From the NCBI GenBank assembly GCA_014284505.1, contig JAAFYY010000001.1, positions 7,427,845 through 7,491,844 on the forward strand: a DNA stretch of 64,000 nucleotides, read 5' to 3'. A program made the position numbers and the translations under genes. The DNA is from Streptacidiphilus sp. 4-A2 (lineage in GTDB: Bacteria > Actinomycetota > Actinomycetes > Streptomycetales > Streptomycetaceae). The notes under the pieces were generated by a model, which was not told where the DNA came from, searched no databases, and saw only the letters and a program-made list of their open reading frames with translations. This document shows, in pieces, positions 29,631 to 39,343 of the stretch (the first letter of the stretch is position 1; each line of letters starts with the position of its first letter).

Positions 29631-30562
29631 GTGACAGGTCTACTCATTCTCGCAGGAACCCCCATCGGCGAGGTCGACGACGCTCCGCCCCGGCTCGCCG
29701 CCGAGCTCGCCTCGGCCGACGTGGTCGCGGCCGAGGACACCCGCCGGATGTGGCGGCTCGCCAACGCCCTGGGGGTGTCCCCGGCCGGCCGGGTCGTCTC
29801 CTACTTCGAGGGCAACGAGGTGGGCCGGACCCCGGAACTCGTCGACGCGCTGCTCGCCGGCTCCAGGGTGCTCCTGGTGACCGACGCCGGGATGCCCTCG
29901 GTCTCCGACCCCGGCTACCGGCTGGTCGCGGCGGCCGTGGAACACGGCATCCGGATCACCGCGGTCCCCGGCCCCTCGGCGGTGCTCACCGCGCTGGCGC
30001 TGTCCGGACTGCCGGTGGACCGCTTCTGTTTCGAAGGCTTTCTGCCGCGCAAGGGCGGAGAGCGCGGCTCGCGGCTGCGTGACCTCGCCGCCGAGCCGCG
30101 CACCATGGTCTTCTTCGAGTCCCCGCACCGGGTCGGCGACTCGCTGGCGGCCATGGCCGAGGCCTTCGGCGAGCAGCGTCCGGCCGCGGTCTGCCGGGAG
30201 CTGACCAAGACGTACGAGGAGGTCAAGCGCGGCCCCCTGGCCGAGCTGGCGGCCTGGGCGGCGGAGGGCGTCCGCGGTGAGATCACCGTGGTGGTCCAGG
30301 GCGCGCCCCCGGCCGCGCCGGGCGCGCTGGACGCCGCCGAGCTGGCTCGCCGGGTCGCCACCCGGGAGGAGGCCGGGGAGCGCCGCAAGGAGGCCATCGC
30401 GGCGGTGGCGGCCGACACCGGAGTCCCAAGCGGGAGGTGTTCGACGCGGTGGTGGCCGCCAAGAACGAGGCCGCGGCCGCCGGAAAGGGGCCGTCGGCCG
30501 CGAAGAAGGGGGCGTCGGCCGCCGACGGCGGGCCCAACACGGGCGCTTGGCCCCCGAACTGA
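29631..30562 (+). CDS. rsmI: 16S rRNA (cytidine(1402)-2'-O)-methyltransferase RsmI
   Basis: Methylates the 2'-O of C1402 in the ribosomal decoding centre. Tetrapyrrole-methylase fold with LLILAGTPIGEVDDAPPRL at the N terminus, AAEDTRRM, VSYFEGNE, LVTDAGMPSVSDPGYRLV and TAVPGPSAVLTAL, all typical of RsmI. GTG start at 29631 preceded by GGGAGGATGGAA. One frame break at about 30423 before KREVFDAVVAA; the short Lys/Ala-rich tail then ends at the TGA at 30560. About 310 aa after correction. Confidence 0.5.
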
Positions 30563-30821
30563 GCGGTGCTCCGCCCGGGGCGGCGCGCGCGGCCGGCCGC
30601 GTTGCGCCGGGGGCAGGAGGGGAGCAGGGGGCGCGCGGAGAGCGCGCCCCGTCGGATCCCTATAAAAAGCTGACCAAGGAATCATCCCGCTCCGGTAGCA
30701 AGTACCCCCTGAACAGCCAACTCTCGGCCAAGAATCCCGTGGTAGTGAATCCGTGGAGGAGCGGAGGGGATTCTGGGTGAGGAAGCGAGAAAGCCCCGCT
30801 TCGGGCATTCGGGAGACCGGC

Positions 30822-31324
30822 ATGAGCGAATACTTCGGCGACCCCGGCGACGGTGCGGTCGTCACCACAGCGGCCGACGCCACCTCGATCGGAACCACGA
30901 CCGGCACCGCCGCCGGGCGGAGCAGCACCCGCGCCACCCCGGCACCGACCCCGTGCACGAGGCCTATGCCTTCGCCTGCCTGAACTGCGGCTTCGGCTGG
31001 GAACAGGCATACGAGATCGAGCACCGGGCGGACGCCCAGGGGCACCCGCTGATCCGCTACTTCGCCAACGGGGTCCCCGTGCCCTCGCCGCTGACCAGCC
31101 CCGGCTGCCCGGGCTGCGGCGGCACCCATGTGCGGATCCTGCGGGCCGGACGGGTCGCGGAGGCCGCCGCCCACTGGCACGCCGCGCGGCCGACCGCCCT
31201 GCCGCAGCCCCCGGTGACCGCGGTGGGGGCGACGGCGCGGGTGGCCCGGCCGCGCCGGACCCGGCGGCTGCACCTGCCGTTCCACTTCCTGCACCGCCGC
31301 CGGCACACCACCCCCGACTCCTGA
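30822..31324 (+). CDS. Conserved zinc-ribbon hypothetical protein
   Basis: About 165 aa after one frame correction near 30945. N-terminal Thr/Ala-rich stretch (SEYFGDPGDGAVVTT), then AYAFACLNCGFGWEQAYEIEH and SPGCPGCGGTHVRIL, giving two CxxC pairs that likely bind one zinc. The C-terminal tail is basic (RRTRRLHLPFHFLHRRR). I recall similar uncharacterised proteins in other Streptomyces near this position. It could be nucleic-acid binding; there is no direct evidence. Preceded by a 259-nt gap in which I see no gene. Confidence 0.5.
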
Positions 31325-31390
31325 CCGCCGAGCCGGAACCGGCCCTCCGCCACCGGGCGGACCGGGCCGGTTCCGGCTGTCAGGAGCGGG

Positions 31391-31435
31391 CCCGGCCCGC
31401 GCAGGCCCGGCCCGCGCAGGCCCGGCCCGTGGTCC
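31391..31435. repeat. 15-bp tandem repeat in the intergenic gap before tatD
   Basis: Two identical units beginning CCCGGCCCGCGCAGG and a third, partly matching one. Non-coding. Confidence 0.5.
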
Positions 31436-31552
31436 GGCTCGTGGGTCCGGCTCGTGGGTCCGGGCCGCGGGTCTGGCCGGCAGGCCCGGGCCGCTCGGGG
31501 CGGCGCCCGGGGCTCTTCGCGCCGGTCCGGGCATCCGGGGGAGGATGGGGCC

Positions 31553-32440
31553 ATGGCCCAGTCGAAGAAGTCGCAGTCCGACAAAAACACCGCCCCGCCG
31601 CTGCCGGAGCCGCTCCGGGTGGCGGTCGCCGACTCGCACACCCACCTGGACATGCAGGACGGCAGTCCGGAGGCCGGGCTGGCCAAGGCCGCGTCGGTCG
31701 GAGTGACCACCGTCGTCCAGGTCGGCTGCGACCTGGACGGCTCGGCCTGGGCCGCGAAGCTGGCCGGGGAGCACGAGCAGGTCCACGCCACGGTGTCGCT
31801 GCACCCCAACGAGGCGCCCCGGATCGTCCTCGGCGACCCGGACGGCTGGAGCGGGCAGCGGCGTGGGCCCGGCGGGTTCGCCGCACTGGACGAGGCGATC
31901 GCGGTGATCGACGAGCTGGCGGCGCTGCCGCAGGTCCGGGGCGTCGGCGAGACCGGCCTCGACTACTTCCGGACCGGCCCGGAGGGGGTGGAGATCCAGC
32001 AGGAGTCCTTCCGCCGGCATATCGCGCTGGCGAAGAAGCACGGCAAGGCCCTGGTCATCCACGACCGGGACGCCCACGAGGACGTGCTGCGGATCCTGGG
32101 CGAGGAGGGTGCGCCGGAGCGGACCGTCTTCCACTGCTACTCCGGCGACGCCGCGATGGCGAAGATCTGCGCCGAGGCGGGCTACTACCTGTCCTTCGCC
32201 GGACCGGTCACCTTCCCGGCCAACCATCACCTGCGGGAGGCGCTGGCGGTGGCGCCGCTGGACCGGGTGCTGGTGGAGACCGACGCGCCCTTCCTCACCC
32301 CCGCGCCCTACCGGGGCCGGCCCAACGCCCCGTATCTGATCCCGGTCACGCTGCGGGCCATGGCCGCGGTGCGCGGTCTGGACGAGGACGCCATGGCCAC
32401 GGCGCTGGCCGAGAACACCGCCCGGGCCTTCGGCTACTGA
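31553..32440 (+). CDS. tatD: TatD-family metal-dependent DNase
   Basis: 295 aa, intact. A TIM-barrel metallohydrolase with metal ligands in DSHTHLD (HxH), GVGETGLDYF (Glu), LVIHDRDAHED (His), FHCYSGD (His) and VETDAPFLTP (Asp). TatD enzymes act as Mg-dependent 3'-5' exonucleases or DNases. The first 25 residues are a Lys/Ser/Pro-rich extension; ATG 31553 is preceded by GGGGGAGGATGGGG. It leads the conserved tatD-rpf-rsmA-ispE order seen in many actinobacteria. Confidence 0.5.
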   Translation: MAQSKKSQSDKNTAPPLPEPLRVAVADSHTHLDMQDGSPEAGLAKAASVGVTTVVQVGCDLDGSAWAAKLAGEHEQVHATVSLHPNEAPRIVLGDPDGWSGQRRGPGGFAALDEAIAVIDELAALPQVRGVGETGLDYFRTGPEGVEIQQESFRRHIALAKKHGKALVIHDRDAHEDVLRILGEEGAPERTVFHCYSGDAAMAKICAEAGYYLSFAGPVTFPANHHLREALAVAPLDRVLVETDAPFLTPAPYRGRPNAPYLIPVTLRAMAAVRGLDEDAMATALAENTARAFGY

Positions 32441-32441
32441 G

Positions 32442-32480
32442 CCTTGCTCCGGCGCCTTGCTCCGGCGCCTTGCCCCGGCG
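32442..32480. repeat. 13-bp tandem repeat, three units, after tatD
   Basis: Units beginning CCTTGCTCCGGCG directly after the tatD stop. No recognisable hairpin with T-run. Confidence 0.5.
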
Positions 32481-32615
32481 GCCGCGCCCCGGCCTCTTGC
32501 CTCGGGGGCGCGGCGTCCGGGGGCGTGCCCTTCCCGGGTGACGGCGTGGTGACCACCCGCTCCGTTGATCGTTGATCCGCCCATGAGGACCCTGTCGGAC
32601 GGCGGAAGGCTTCGG

Positions 32616-33430
32616 ATGAACGTTTCAGCAGGACCGCAGCGGACGATTCCGCGGGCACTGGTGCTGGCGCTGCTGGTAGGCGGCACCGGCGCGCTGGCCC
32701 CCCCGGGCACCAGGCCCGCGCCGACGTCGGCGACCAGCCCGGGCACCAGCGGGTCGACCAGGACGGCGAGCCGGTCGCCGACAGCCTGCCGCTGGCCGAC
32801 ACCGCCGCCGTCCCGGCCCTGCCGCCGACCGTGTCCGAGCTGACCCGGCCCGTGTCGCCGCTGCCCGTGTCGCCGCTGCGCGCGCCGTCCCTGCCGCCGG
32901 CCCCGCTGACCCCGCTGACCCCGCTGACCGACTCACTGCTGCTCCCGCCGCTGCCGCTGCCCGCCCCGCCCGCGCTCCCGGCGCTGATCCCGCCCGCCGT
33001 ACCCGGAACCGCTGCGGGGAGCGGAGCCGGGGCCGACACGCCGGCCCGGACGTCCGCCGCCCAGGCGGGCAGCGGCCGCCACGCCGCGCGGACCCGTCCT
33101 GCCGACACCGGCCGCTCCGCGCACCGGCGGCCCGGCGAGCGGCGGGCGCACTCCCACCGCCGGGACCTGCTGCCCACCGCGCACACCACCGGCGAGCTGA
33201 ACTGGACCGCGCTGGCCCGCTGCGAGGCCGGGGGGAACCCGCACGCGGTGGATCCCAGCGGACGCTACGGCGGCCTCTACCAGTTCGACAGCCGCACCTG
33301 GCGCAGCCTCGGCGGCCGCGGCCTGCCCCAGGACGCCCCCGTCGGGGAGCAGACCTCCCGGGCCCGCGAGCTCTACCAGCAGCGCGGCATCGCACCCTGG
33401 CCCGCCTGCGGTCCACGCGCCGCCGGATAG
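32616..33430 (+). CDS. Secreted resuscitation-promoting-factor-like protein (transglycosylase)
   Basis: Signal peptide (RTIPRALVLALLVGGTGALA), a long Pro/Leu/Ala linker containing PLTPLTPLT repeats, then a C-terminal Rpf domain of about 75 aa: LNWTALARCEAGGNPHAVDPS with the catalytic Glu in CEAGG, GLYQFDSRTWRSLGG and RARELYQQRGIAPWP. Rpf proteins cleave peptidoglycan and promote spore germination or resuscitation. One frame break near 32700 separates the signal peptide from the rest. It lacks the G5 and DUF348 domains of RpfB, although it holds rpfB's position before rsmA. ATG 32616 is 7 nt after GGCGGAAGG-like purines; earlier ATGs exist at 32583. Confidence 0.5.
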
Positions 33431-33439
33431 GCTGGGGCA

Positions 33440-34371
33440 GTGAGCACCAGCACTGAAGACTCCTCCTCGTCCACGGAGGGCCCCCTCCTCGGCGCCGCCG
33501 ACATCCGCAGCATCGCGGAGGCTCTCGGCGTGCGTCCGACCAAGCAGCGCGGCCAGAACTTCGTGATCGACGGCAACACCGTCCGCCGGATCGTCCGTGC
33601 CGCGGACGTCACCGGAAGGACGTGGTGGTGGAGGTCGGCCCGGGGCTGGGCTCGCTCACCCTGGGCCTGCTGGAGGTCGCCGACCGGGTCACCGCCGTCG
33701 AGATCGACCCGCTGCTCGCCCGGCACCTGCCGACCACCGTCGCGGCCCGGCTGCCCACCCGCGCCGACCGCTTCGCGCTGGTCCAGGCGGACGCGATGGA
33801 GGTCACCGAGCTCCCCGGCCCGGCGCCGACCGCGCTGGTCGCCAACCTGCCGTACAACGTCGCCGTGCCGGTGCTGCTGCACATGCTGGAGACCTTCCCC
33901 AGCATCGAGCGCACCCTGGTCATGGTGCAGTCGGAGGTCGCCGACCGGCTGGCCGCCGGGCCCGGCAACAAGGTGTACGGGGTGCCGTCGGTCAAGGCCA
34001 ACTGGTACGCCGAGGTGAAGCGCGCGGGCGCGATCGGCCGCAATGTCTTCTGGCCCGCACCGAATGTCGACTCCGGGCTGGTGTCGCTGGTCCGCCGGGA
34101 CCCCCCGGTGACCACCGCCACCCGGCAGCAGGTCTTCGCGGTGGTGGACGCCGCGTTCGCGCAGCGCCGGAAGACCCTGCGGGCGGCGCTGGCCGGCTGG
34201 GCCGGCTCCCCGGCCGCGGCCGAGGCGGCGCTGACCGCCGCCGGGATCGACTTCCGGCTGCGCGGCGAGACGCTGACCGTCGAGCAGTTCGCCCGGATCG
34301 CCGAGGCCCGGCCCGACCGGCCCACCGCGCCCGGGGCATCGGCGCAGCCCGACGCGCCTGCGGCAGAATGA
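33440..34371 (+). CDS. rsmA: 16S rRNA dimethyladenosine transferase RsmA (KsgA)
   Basis: Dimethylates A1518 and A1519 of 16S rRNA. KsgA hallmarks: RPTKQRGQNFVIDGNTVRRI at the N terminus, motif I VVEVGPGLGSLTLGLLE, VTAVEIDPLLA, and the catalytic NLPYNVAVPVL (NLPY). C-terminal FAQRRKTLRAAL is also typical. About 310 aa. One base is missing at about 33617 (GGCAAG read as GGAAG). GTG at 33440 starts 9 nt after the rpf stop; ispE follows. Confidence 0.5.
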
Positions 34372-34459
34372 AGTCGCACAACCCGGTCGACCGGGCCTGA
34401 TCAGCAGGGCCCGGCCGTCCGGACCCGTCGCAGGAACCGAGCAGGGGGAGTACCCGCCC

Positions 34460-35392
34460 GTGTCGCCGTCGCCGTCGCCGTCCATCACCGTGCGGGTCCC
34501 GGCCAAGGTCAATGTCCAGCTGGCGGTCGGCGGACGCCGCGCCGACGGCTACCACGGCCTGGCCTCGGTCTTCTTCGCCGTCGGCCTGTACGACGAGGTG
34601 ACGGTCACCCCCTCGGACCGGCTCGGCATCACCGTCCAGGGCACCGACGCCCAGCATGTGCCCGCCGACCCGAGCAACCTCGCCGCCAGGGCCGCCGTGC
34701 TGCTCGCCGCCAGGCACGGCCTGGAGCCCGCCGTCCGGCTGCACATCGCCAAGGACATCCCGGTGGCCGGCGGCATGGCCGGGGGCAGCGCCGACGCGGC
34801 CGCCGCGCTGGTCGGCTGCGACGCCCTGTGGGGCCTCGGCAGCAGCCCCGCCGAGCTGGCCGAGCTGGCCGCCGAACTCGGCAGCGACGTGCCGTTCTCC
34901 CTGCTCGGCGGCGTCGCCCTGGGGGAGGGGCGGGGCGAGCTGCTCACCCCGGTCCCGGTGACCGGGAGCTTCCACTGGGTCTTCGCGGTCGCCGACGGCG
35001 GCCTGTCCACCCCCGCCGTCTACGCCGAGTGCGACCGGCTGCGGGCCCAGCACGGCGGCGCGGACGAGGCCGACGTCCCGGTCCCGGCCGCCGACCCGGC
35101 GCTGCTGGCCGCCCTGCGCGCCGGGGACGCCGCCGCCCTCGGCGCGGCCCTGGCCAACGACCTCCAGCCCGCCGCGCTGTCGCTGCGGCCCGCCCTGGCC
35201 GCGACCCTGCGCGCGGGCGGCGAGGCCGGCGCGATCGGCTCCCTGGTCTCCGGCTCCGGCCCCACCTGTGCCTTCCTGGCCAAGGACGCCGAGGCCGCCG
35301 GGACGGTCGCACAGGCCCTGGCCGGCTCCGGCACCTGCCGCAACGTCCGGGTCGCGGAGGGCCCGGTCGCCGGTGCCGTGGTCGTCCGCTGA
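34460..35392 (+). CDS. ispE: 4-diphosphocytidyl-2-C-methyl-D-erythritol kinase IspE
   Basis: 310 aa, intact. GHMP kinase of the MEP isoprenoid pathway. N-terminal VRVPAKVNVQLAVGGRRADGYH (Lys/Asn and Asp/Gly/Tyr/His are family-invariant), the ATP loop DIPVAGGMAGGSADAAAAL, LGSDVPFSLLGG and C-terminal GSGPTCAFLAKD. GTG start at 34460. The N terminus has a Ser-Pro repeat (SPSPSPS). Follows rsmA as in many actinobacteria. Confidence 0.5.
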   Translation: MSPSPSPSITVRVPAKVNVQLAVGGRRADGYHGLASVFFAVGLYDEVTVTPSDRLGITVQGTDAQHVPADPSNLAARAAVLLAARHGLEPAVRLHIAKDIPVAGGMAGGSADAAAALVGCDALWGLGSSPAELAELAAELGSDVPFSLLGGVALGEGRGELLTPVPVTGSFHWVFAVADGGLSTPAVYAECDRLRAQHGGADEADVPVPAADPALLAALRAGDAAALGAALANDLQPAALSLRPALAATLRAGGEAGAIGSLVSGSGPTCAFLAKDAEAAGTVAQALAGSGTCRNVRVAEGPVAGAVVVR

Positions 35393-35499
35393 CCCGCTGA
35401 GCCCGGGCGCGCGGCTCCCGTCCGCGCATACCCGCGTCCGCGCCTACTAGGCTGGGAGGCCAGAGCAGGTCCCCCAGCCCCCGCAGGAGCAGAGCAACC

Positions 35500-37292
35500 G
35501 TGGCAGTCAACCTCGTCACCGTCGAAGCCGTCACCAAGGTGTACGGCACGCGCGCCGTCCTGGACGGCGTGTCCGTCGGGGTCAGCGAGGGGGACCGGAT
35601 CGGCGTCGTCGGCCGCAACGGCGACGGCAAGACCACCCTGACCCGGATCATGGCCAAGCTGGAGGAGGCCGACACCGGCCGGGTCACCCACGTCGGCGGC
35701 CTGCGCATCGGCGCGCTGACCCAGAGCGACTCGCTCGACCCCGCCGCGACCATCCGGCACGAGGTGATCCGCGACCAGGCCGACCACGAGTGGGCCGGCA
35801 ACGCCAAGATCCGCGACGTGCTCACCGGCCTGTTCGGCGGGCTGAACCTGCCCGGCTTCGCCCAGGGCCTGGACACCGTCATCGGCCCGCTGTCCGGTGG
35901 CGAGCGCCGCCGGATCGCGCTCGCCAAGCTCCTCATCGCCGAGCCCGACCTGCTGGTGCTGGACGAGCCCACCAACCACCTCGACGTCGAGGGCATCGCC
36001 TGGCTCGCCGGGCACCTGCGGGCGCGGCGCTCGGCGCTGGTCGTGGTCACCCACGACCGCTGGTTCCTGGACCAGGTCTGCACCCGGATGTGGGACGTCC
36101 AGGCAGGCGCGGTGCACGAGTACGAGGGTGGCTACTCCGACTATGTCTTCGCCCGCGCCGAGCGCGAGCGGATCGCCAGCACCGAGGAGACCAAGCGGCA
36201 GAACCTGGTCCGCAAGGAGCTCGCCTGGCTGCGCCGCGGCGCCCCGCGCGTACCTCCAAGCCCAGGTTCCGGGTCGAGGCCGCCAACGAGCTGATCGCGG
36301 ACGTGCCGCCGCCGCGGGACCGCGCCGAGCTGATGAAGTTCGCCAACTCCCGCCTCGGCAAGACCGTGTTCGAGCTGGAGGACGTGACCATCCACGCCGG
36401 CCCCAAGGTCCTGCTGGAGCACCTCACCTGGAACCTCGGCCCCGGCGACCGGGTCGGCCTGGTCGGCGTCAACGGTGCGGGCAAGACCTCGCTGATGCGT
36501 GCCATGCAGACCGCCTGGGCCAGCGACGGCGACCTCCAGCCGGCCGGCGGGCGGGTGGTGGTCGGCAAGACCGTGAAGCTGGCCTACCTCTCCCAGGAGG
36601 TCGCCGAACTGCCGCCCACGCTGCGGGTGCTGGAGTCGGTCGAGCAGATCCGCGGCCGGGTGGACCTCGGCAAGGGCCGGGAGATGTCCGCCAGCCAGCT
36701 CTGTGAGACCTTCGGCTTCACCAAGGAGAAGCAGTGGACGCCGGTCGGCGACCTGTCCGGCGGTGAGCGCCGCCGGCTCCAGCTGCTGCGGCTGCTGATG
36801 GACGAGCCCAATGTGCTGTTCATGGACGAGCCGACCAACGACCTGGACATCGAGACCCTGAGCCAGCTGGAGGATCTCCTCGACGGCTGGCCGGGCTCGC
36901 TGGTGATCGTCAGCCACGACCGCTTCTTCATCGAGCGCACCACCGACGTGGTCTACGCGCTGCTGGGCGACCAGGCGCTGCGGATGCTGCCCAAGGGCAT
37001 CGACGAGTACCTGGAGCGCCGCCAGGTGATCGCCGAGCGGGCCGCGGCCGCTGCCCCCGCCGCCACCTTCGCGAAGAAGACCGGTGACACCCGCGCCGCG
37101 AAGAAGGAACTCCAGCGGATCGAGCGCCAGATCGTCAGGCTCGACAAGGACGAGGCCAAGCTGCACGAGCAACTGGCCGAGCACGCCTCCGACTTCGGCA
37201 AGGTCGCCGAACTCGACGCCAAACTGCGGGCGTTGAAGGAGGAGCGGGAGGAGCTTGAGCTCTCCTGGCTGGAGCTCGCCGAGGACGTCTGA
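35500..37292 (+). CDS. ABC-F family ATPase (Uup/EttA-like)
   Basis: Two ABC domains on one chain without membrane helices. First: Walker A GRNGDGKTT, LSGGERRRIALAK, LLVLDEPTNHLD. Second: GVNGAGKTS, LSGGERRRLQLLR, VLFMDEPTNDLD. A C-terminal coiled-coil of about 80 aa (AAKKELQRIERQIVRLDKDE ...) resembles the Uup extension. ABC-F proteins bind the ribosomal E site and resolve stalls or protect against antibiotics. One frame break at about 36250 (CCGGCG read as CCGCG) at the start of the interdomain linker, before TSKPRFRVEAA. GTG start 35500. About 597 aa. Confidence 0.5.
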
Positions 37293-37341
37293 GGTGTAAC
37301 TTCTTCGGTGTCTGGCAGTCGCGAAGACATACGGGGGACGG

Positions 37342-37824
37342 ATGACGGACAAGGACAACCCGCCCGCGCAGGGCACGGTCAGCGTCGAGGTGGAGACGCT
37401 GACCGCCTTCCGTGACCGGGTGAACGGACTGATCACCTCGCTGGACGCGAGCCCGGCCGCGCCCGGCGCCATAGCCGGGCAGCAGCTCACGGCCGCCCAA
37501 CTGGGCACCGGCTTCCAGGAGGTGGAGCTGCTGATGGCCCGCTACGGCGTGGTACACCAGCAGTTGCAGGCGCTGTCGCAGACGCTGACCGACCAGATCA
37601 ACGCCATGGACATCACGCTCCAGGTGTCCCAGGTCGGCTACCAGAACGTCGAGGCCGAGCAGATCTCCAAGCTGTGGCTGATCCAGAGCCAGACCACGGC
37701 GGCCCAGCCGCCCGCCGCGCAGGCGAACTGGACGGTCGCCCAGCAGCTCGCCGCCGCCGTCCAGCCGGGCAGCACCACGGCCACGCCCACGAGCGCGACT
37801 GCTCCGGGCAGCAGGAACGGTTGA
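37342..37824 (+). CDS. Helical protein with a YxxxE signal, putative type VII secretion partner
   Basis: 160 aa, intact. Mostly predicted helices (FRDRVNGLITSLDASPAAPG, ELLMARYGVVHQQLQALSQTL) then GYQNVEAEQISKLW, which contains Y-x-x-x-E, the type VII secretion signal form found after the helical hairpin of PE/EsxB-type substrates. The C terminus is low-complexity Ala/Thr/Pro. It begins 49 nt after the ABC-F stop and ends 14 nt before a gene whose product has a W-x-G motif, itself followed by a mycosin. No family name is secure; the assignment rests on context plus the motif. Confidence 0.5.
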   Translation: MTDKDNPPAQGTVSVEVETLTAFRDRVNGLITSLDASPAAPGAIAGQQLTAAQLGTGFQEVELLMARYGVVHQQLQALSQTLTDQINAMDITLQVSQVGYQNVEAEQISKLWLIQSQTTAAQPPAAQANWTVAQQLAAAVQPGSTTATPTSATAPGSRNG

Positions 37825-37838
37825 GGGGGGAGTAGGAA

Positions 37839-39300
37839 GTGACCAGGATCGCTGAGGGCGGCGACGACTGGAGCCCGGTGACGGACTTCGAGAAGTCCAC
37901 CCACGAGGCCCTGTACAGCATGATCGCGCAAGCCGACCCGGACGCCGTGAACCAGGTCGGCAACACCCTGGCGGCGGCGAGCACCCAGATCCAGTCGATC
38001 GCCGACGACCTCTCCCAGCACATCGCCGGGTTGCAGTGGACCGGATCGGCGGCCGACGCGTTCACCGGCTGGGCGCGGCAGGTCGTCTCGGCCACGGACA
38101 CCCTGTCGGTCTACGCCAACAACACCAGCGTCGCGGTCGCCATGGCCGGCCAGCAGCTGAGCTCGACCAAGGCCGGGATGCCGCCGGTCCCCTACGCGGA
38201 CATGGCCACGGTGAAGCGCTACCAGCAGCAGCAGCGGTTCGCCGTGAACTCCGGCCTCAACCTGGACGGCACGGTCAAGGACCCGTCGATGTCGGGCCTG
38301 GTCGTCACCCCGCCGGGCGGGGTGACCCCCGAACAGGCCTACCGGGCCCAGTCCAGCATCACCAGCGCGTTCCAGGAGGCCCTGGGCCAGATGGAGGGCC
38401 TCGGCGGCTCCTACGTCGGCGCAGTCGCCACCATGGGCGTCAGCACCATCCCCACCTTCCCGCCACTCCCAGGCACCCTCATGCCGCCGAAGGGCGCCGG
38501 ACAGGTCGAGTCTCTGAGCAACGCGTCGGTGTCCAGCGGGTCACCGTCCGGCTCAAGTGGCTACGGGAGAACCGAAGGCACTGGCTCCGACAGCCTTGGC
38601 GCAACGGAGGCGGCACCAACTCCTCCCAGCCGGGTGCTGTGCCGAAAACCTATGTGCCGGTGCCTCCACCGGTCGTCTCCGGCGGTGGCTCGACGACGTT
38701 GCAGGGCGCCAACCCGCCCGTGGGGACAGTGGTGCCCACGCCGCCTCCGCTGCACGGTGGTGGCGGTTCCGGCGGCGGGACGTCGGGTGGCGGGGGCTAT
38801 GCCCGCCTCCGTGGCTCGGCGGGGGCGGCACCGGTATCGGCGGCGGCACAGGCGAAGGCGCCTTCCCGGGACCTGGCCGGGGTGGCCGCGGCGGCCTGGG
38901 GGCTCTGGACCCGGAGGGTGAGAGCGGGATCTCCGGCGGTATGGCCGCTTCCGGTTCCGGCGGCGCGCTCAACTTCGGTGGCTCGGCGATCGGCGAGGAC
39001 TTCGGTGTGAGCGGGGGAGGCATCGGCGCCGGTCCGGGGTTCGGTGGATCGGCGATGTCCGCTTCCACCACCGCGCAGACCGGCGTCAGCGGTGATCCCA
39101 TGTCGGGCGGCGAGCCGGTCGCTCCGGCGGCGGAGGCCCAGGGGGGCAGCTCGATGACGGGCGGCATGGGCATGGGCGGCATGGGGAACATGGGCGGCAA
39201 CGGCGGCAAGCGCCGGGGCCGTCGTGCGGCCTACCTCGTCGAGGACGAAGAAACCTGGACCTCGGGCACAAACGGGGTCAATCCCGCGGTGATCGAGTAG
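37839..39300 (+). CDS. WXG/PPE-like protein with Gly-rich C-terminal region
   Basis: N-terminal alpha-helical domain of about 200 aa: VNQVGNTLAAASTQIQSIAD, then LQWTGSAADAFTGWA with the W-x-G turn of Esx/PPE proteins, followed by PSMSGLVVTPPGG and a second helical stretch. The remaining 250 aa are Pro/Gly/Ser-rich (GGGGTGIGGGTGEG, MGMGGMGNMGGNGG) and end in a distinctive AAYLVEDEETW ... NPAVIE motif that I recall from other Streptomyces WXG proteins. GTG start at 37839. Two frame breaks, about 38610 and 38805. Probably the partner of the YxxxE protein encoded just upstream. Confidence 0.5.
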
Positions 39301-39343
39301 GTTTTCGGGCGACTGACCGGTGGCGACAGCGGAGGAGAGCGGG

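Noticed and set aside
29915..32746. 943-aa minus-strand open frame
   Set aside because: Antisense to rsmI, the zinc-ribbon gene and tatD; composition is Arg/Gly/Pro/Ala noise typical of high-GC shadows.
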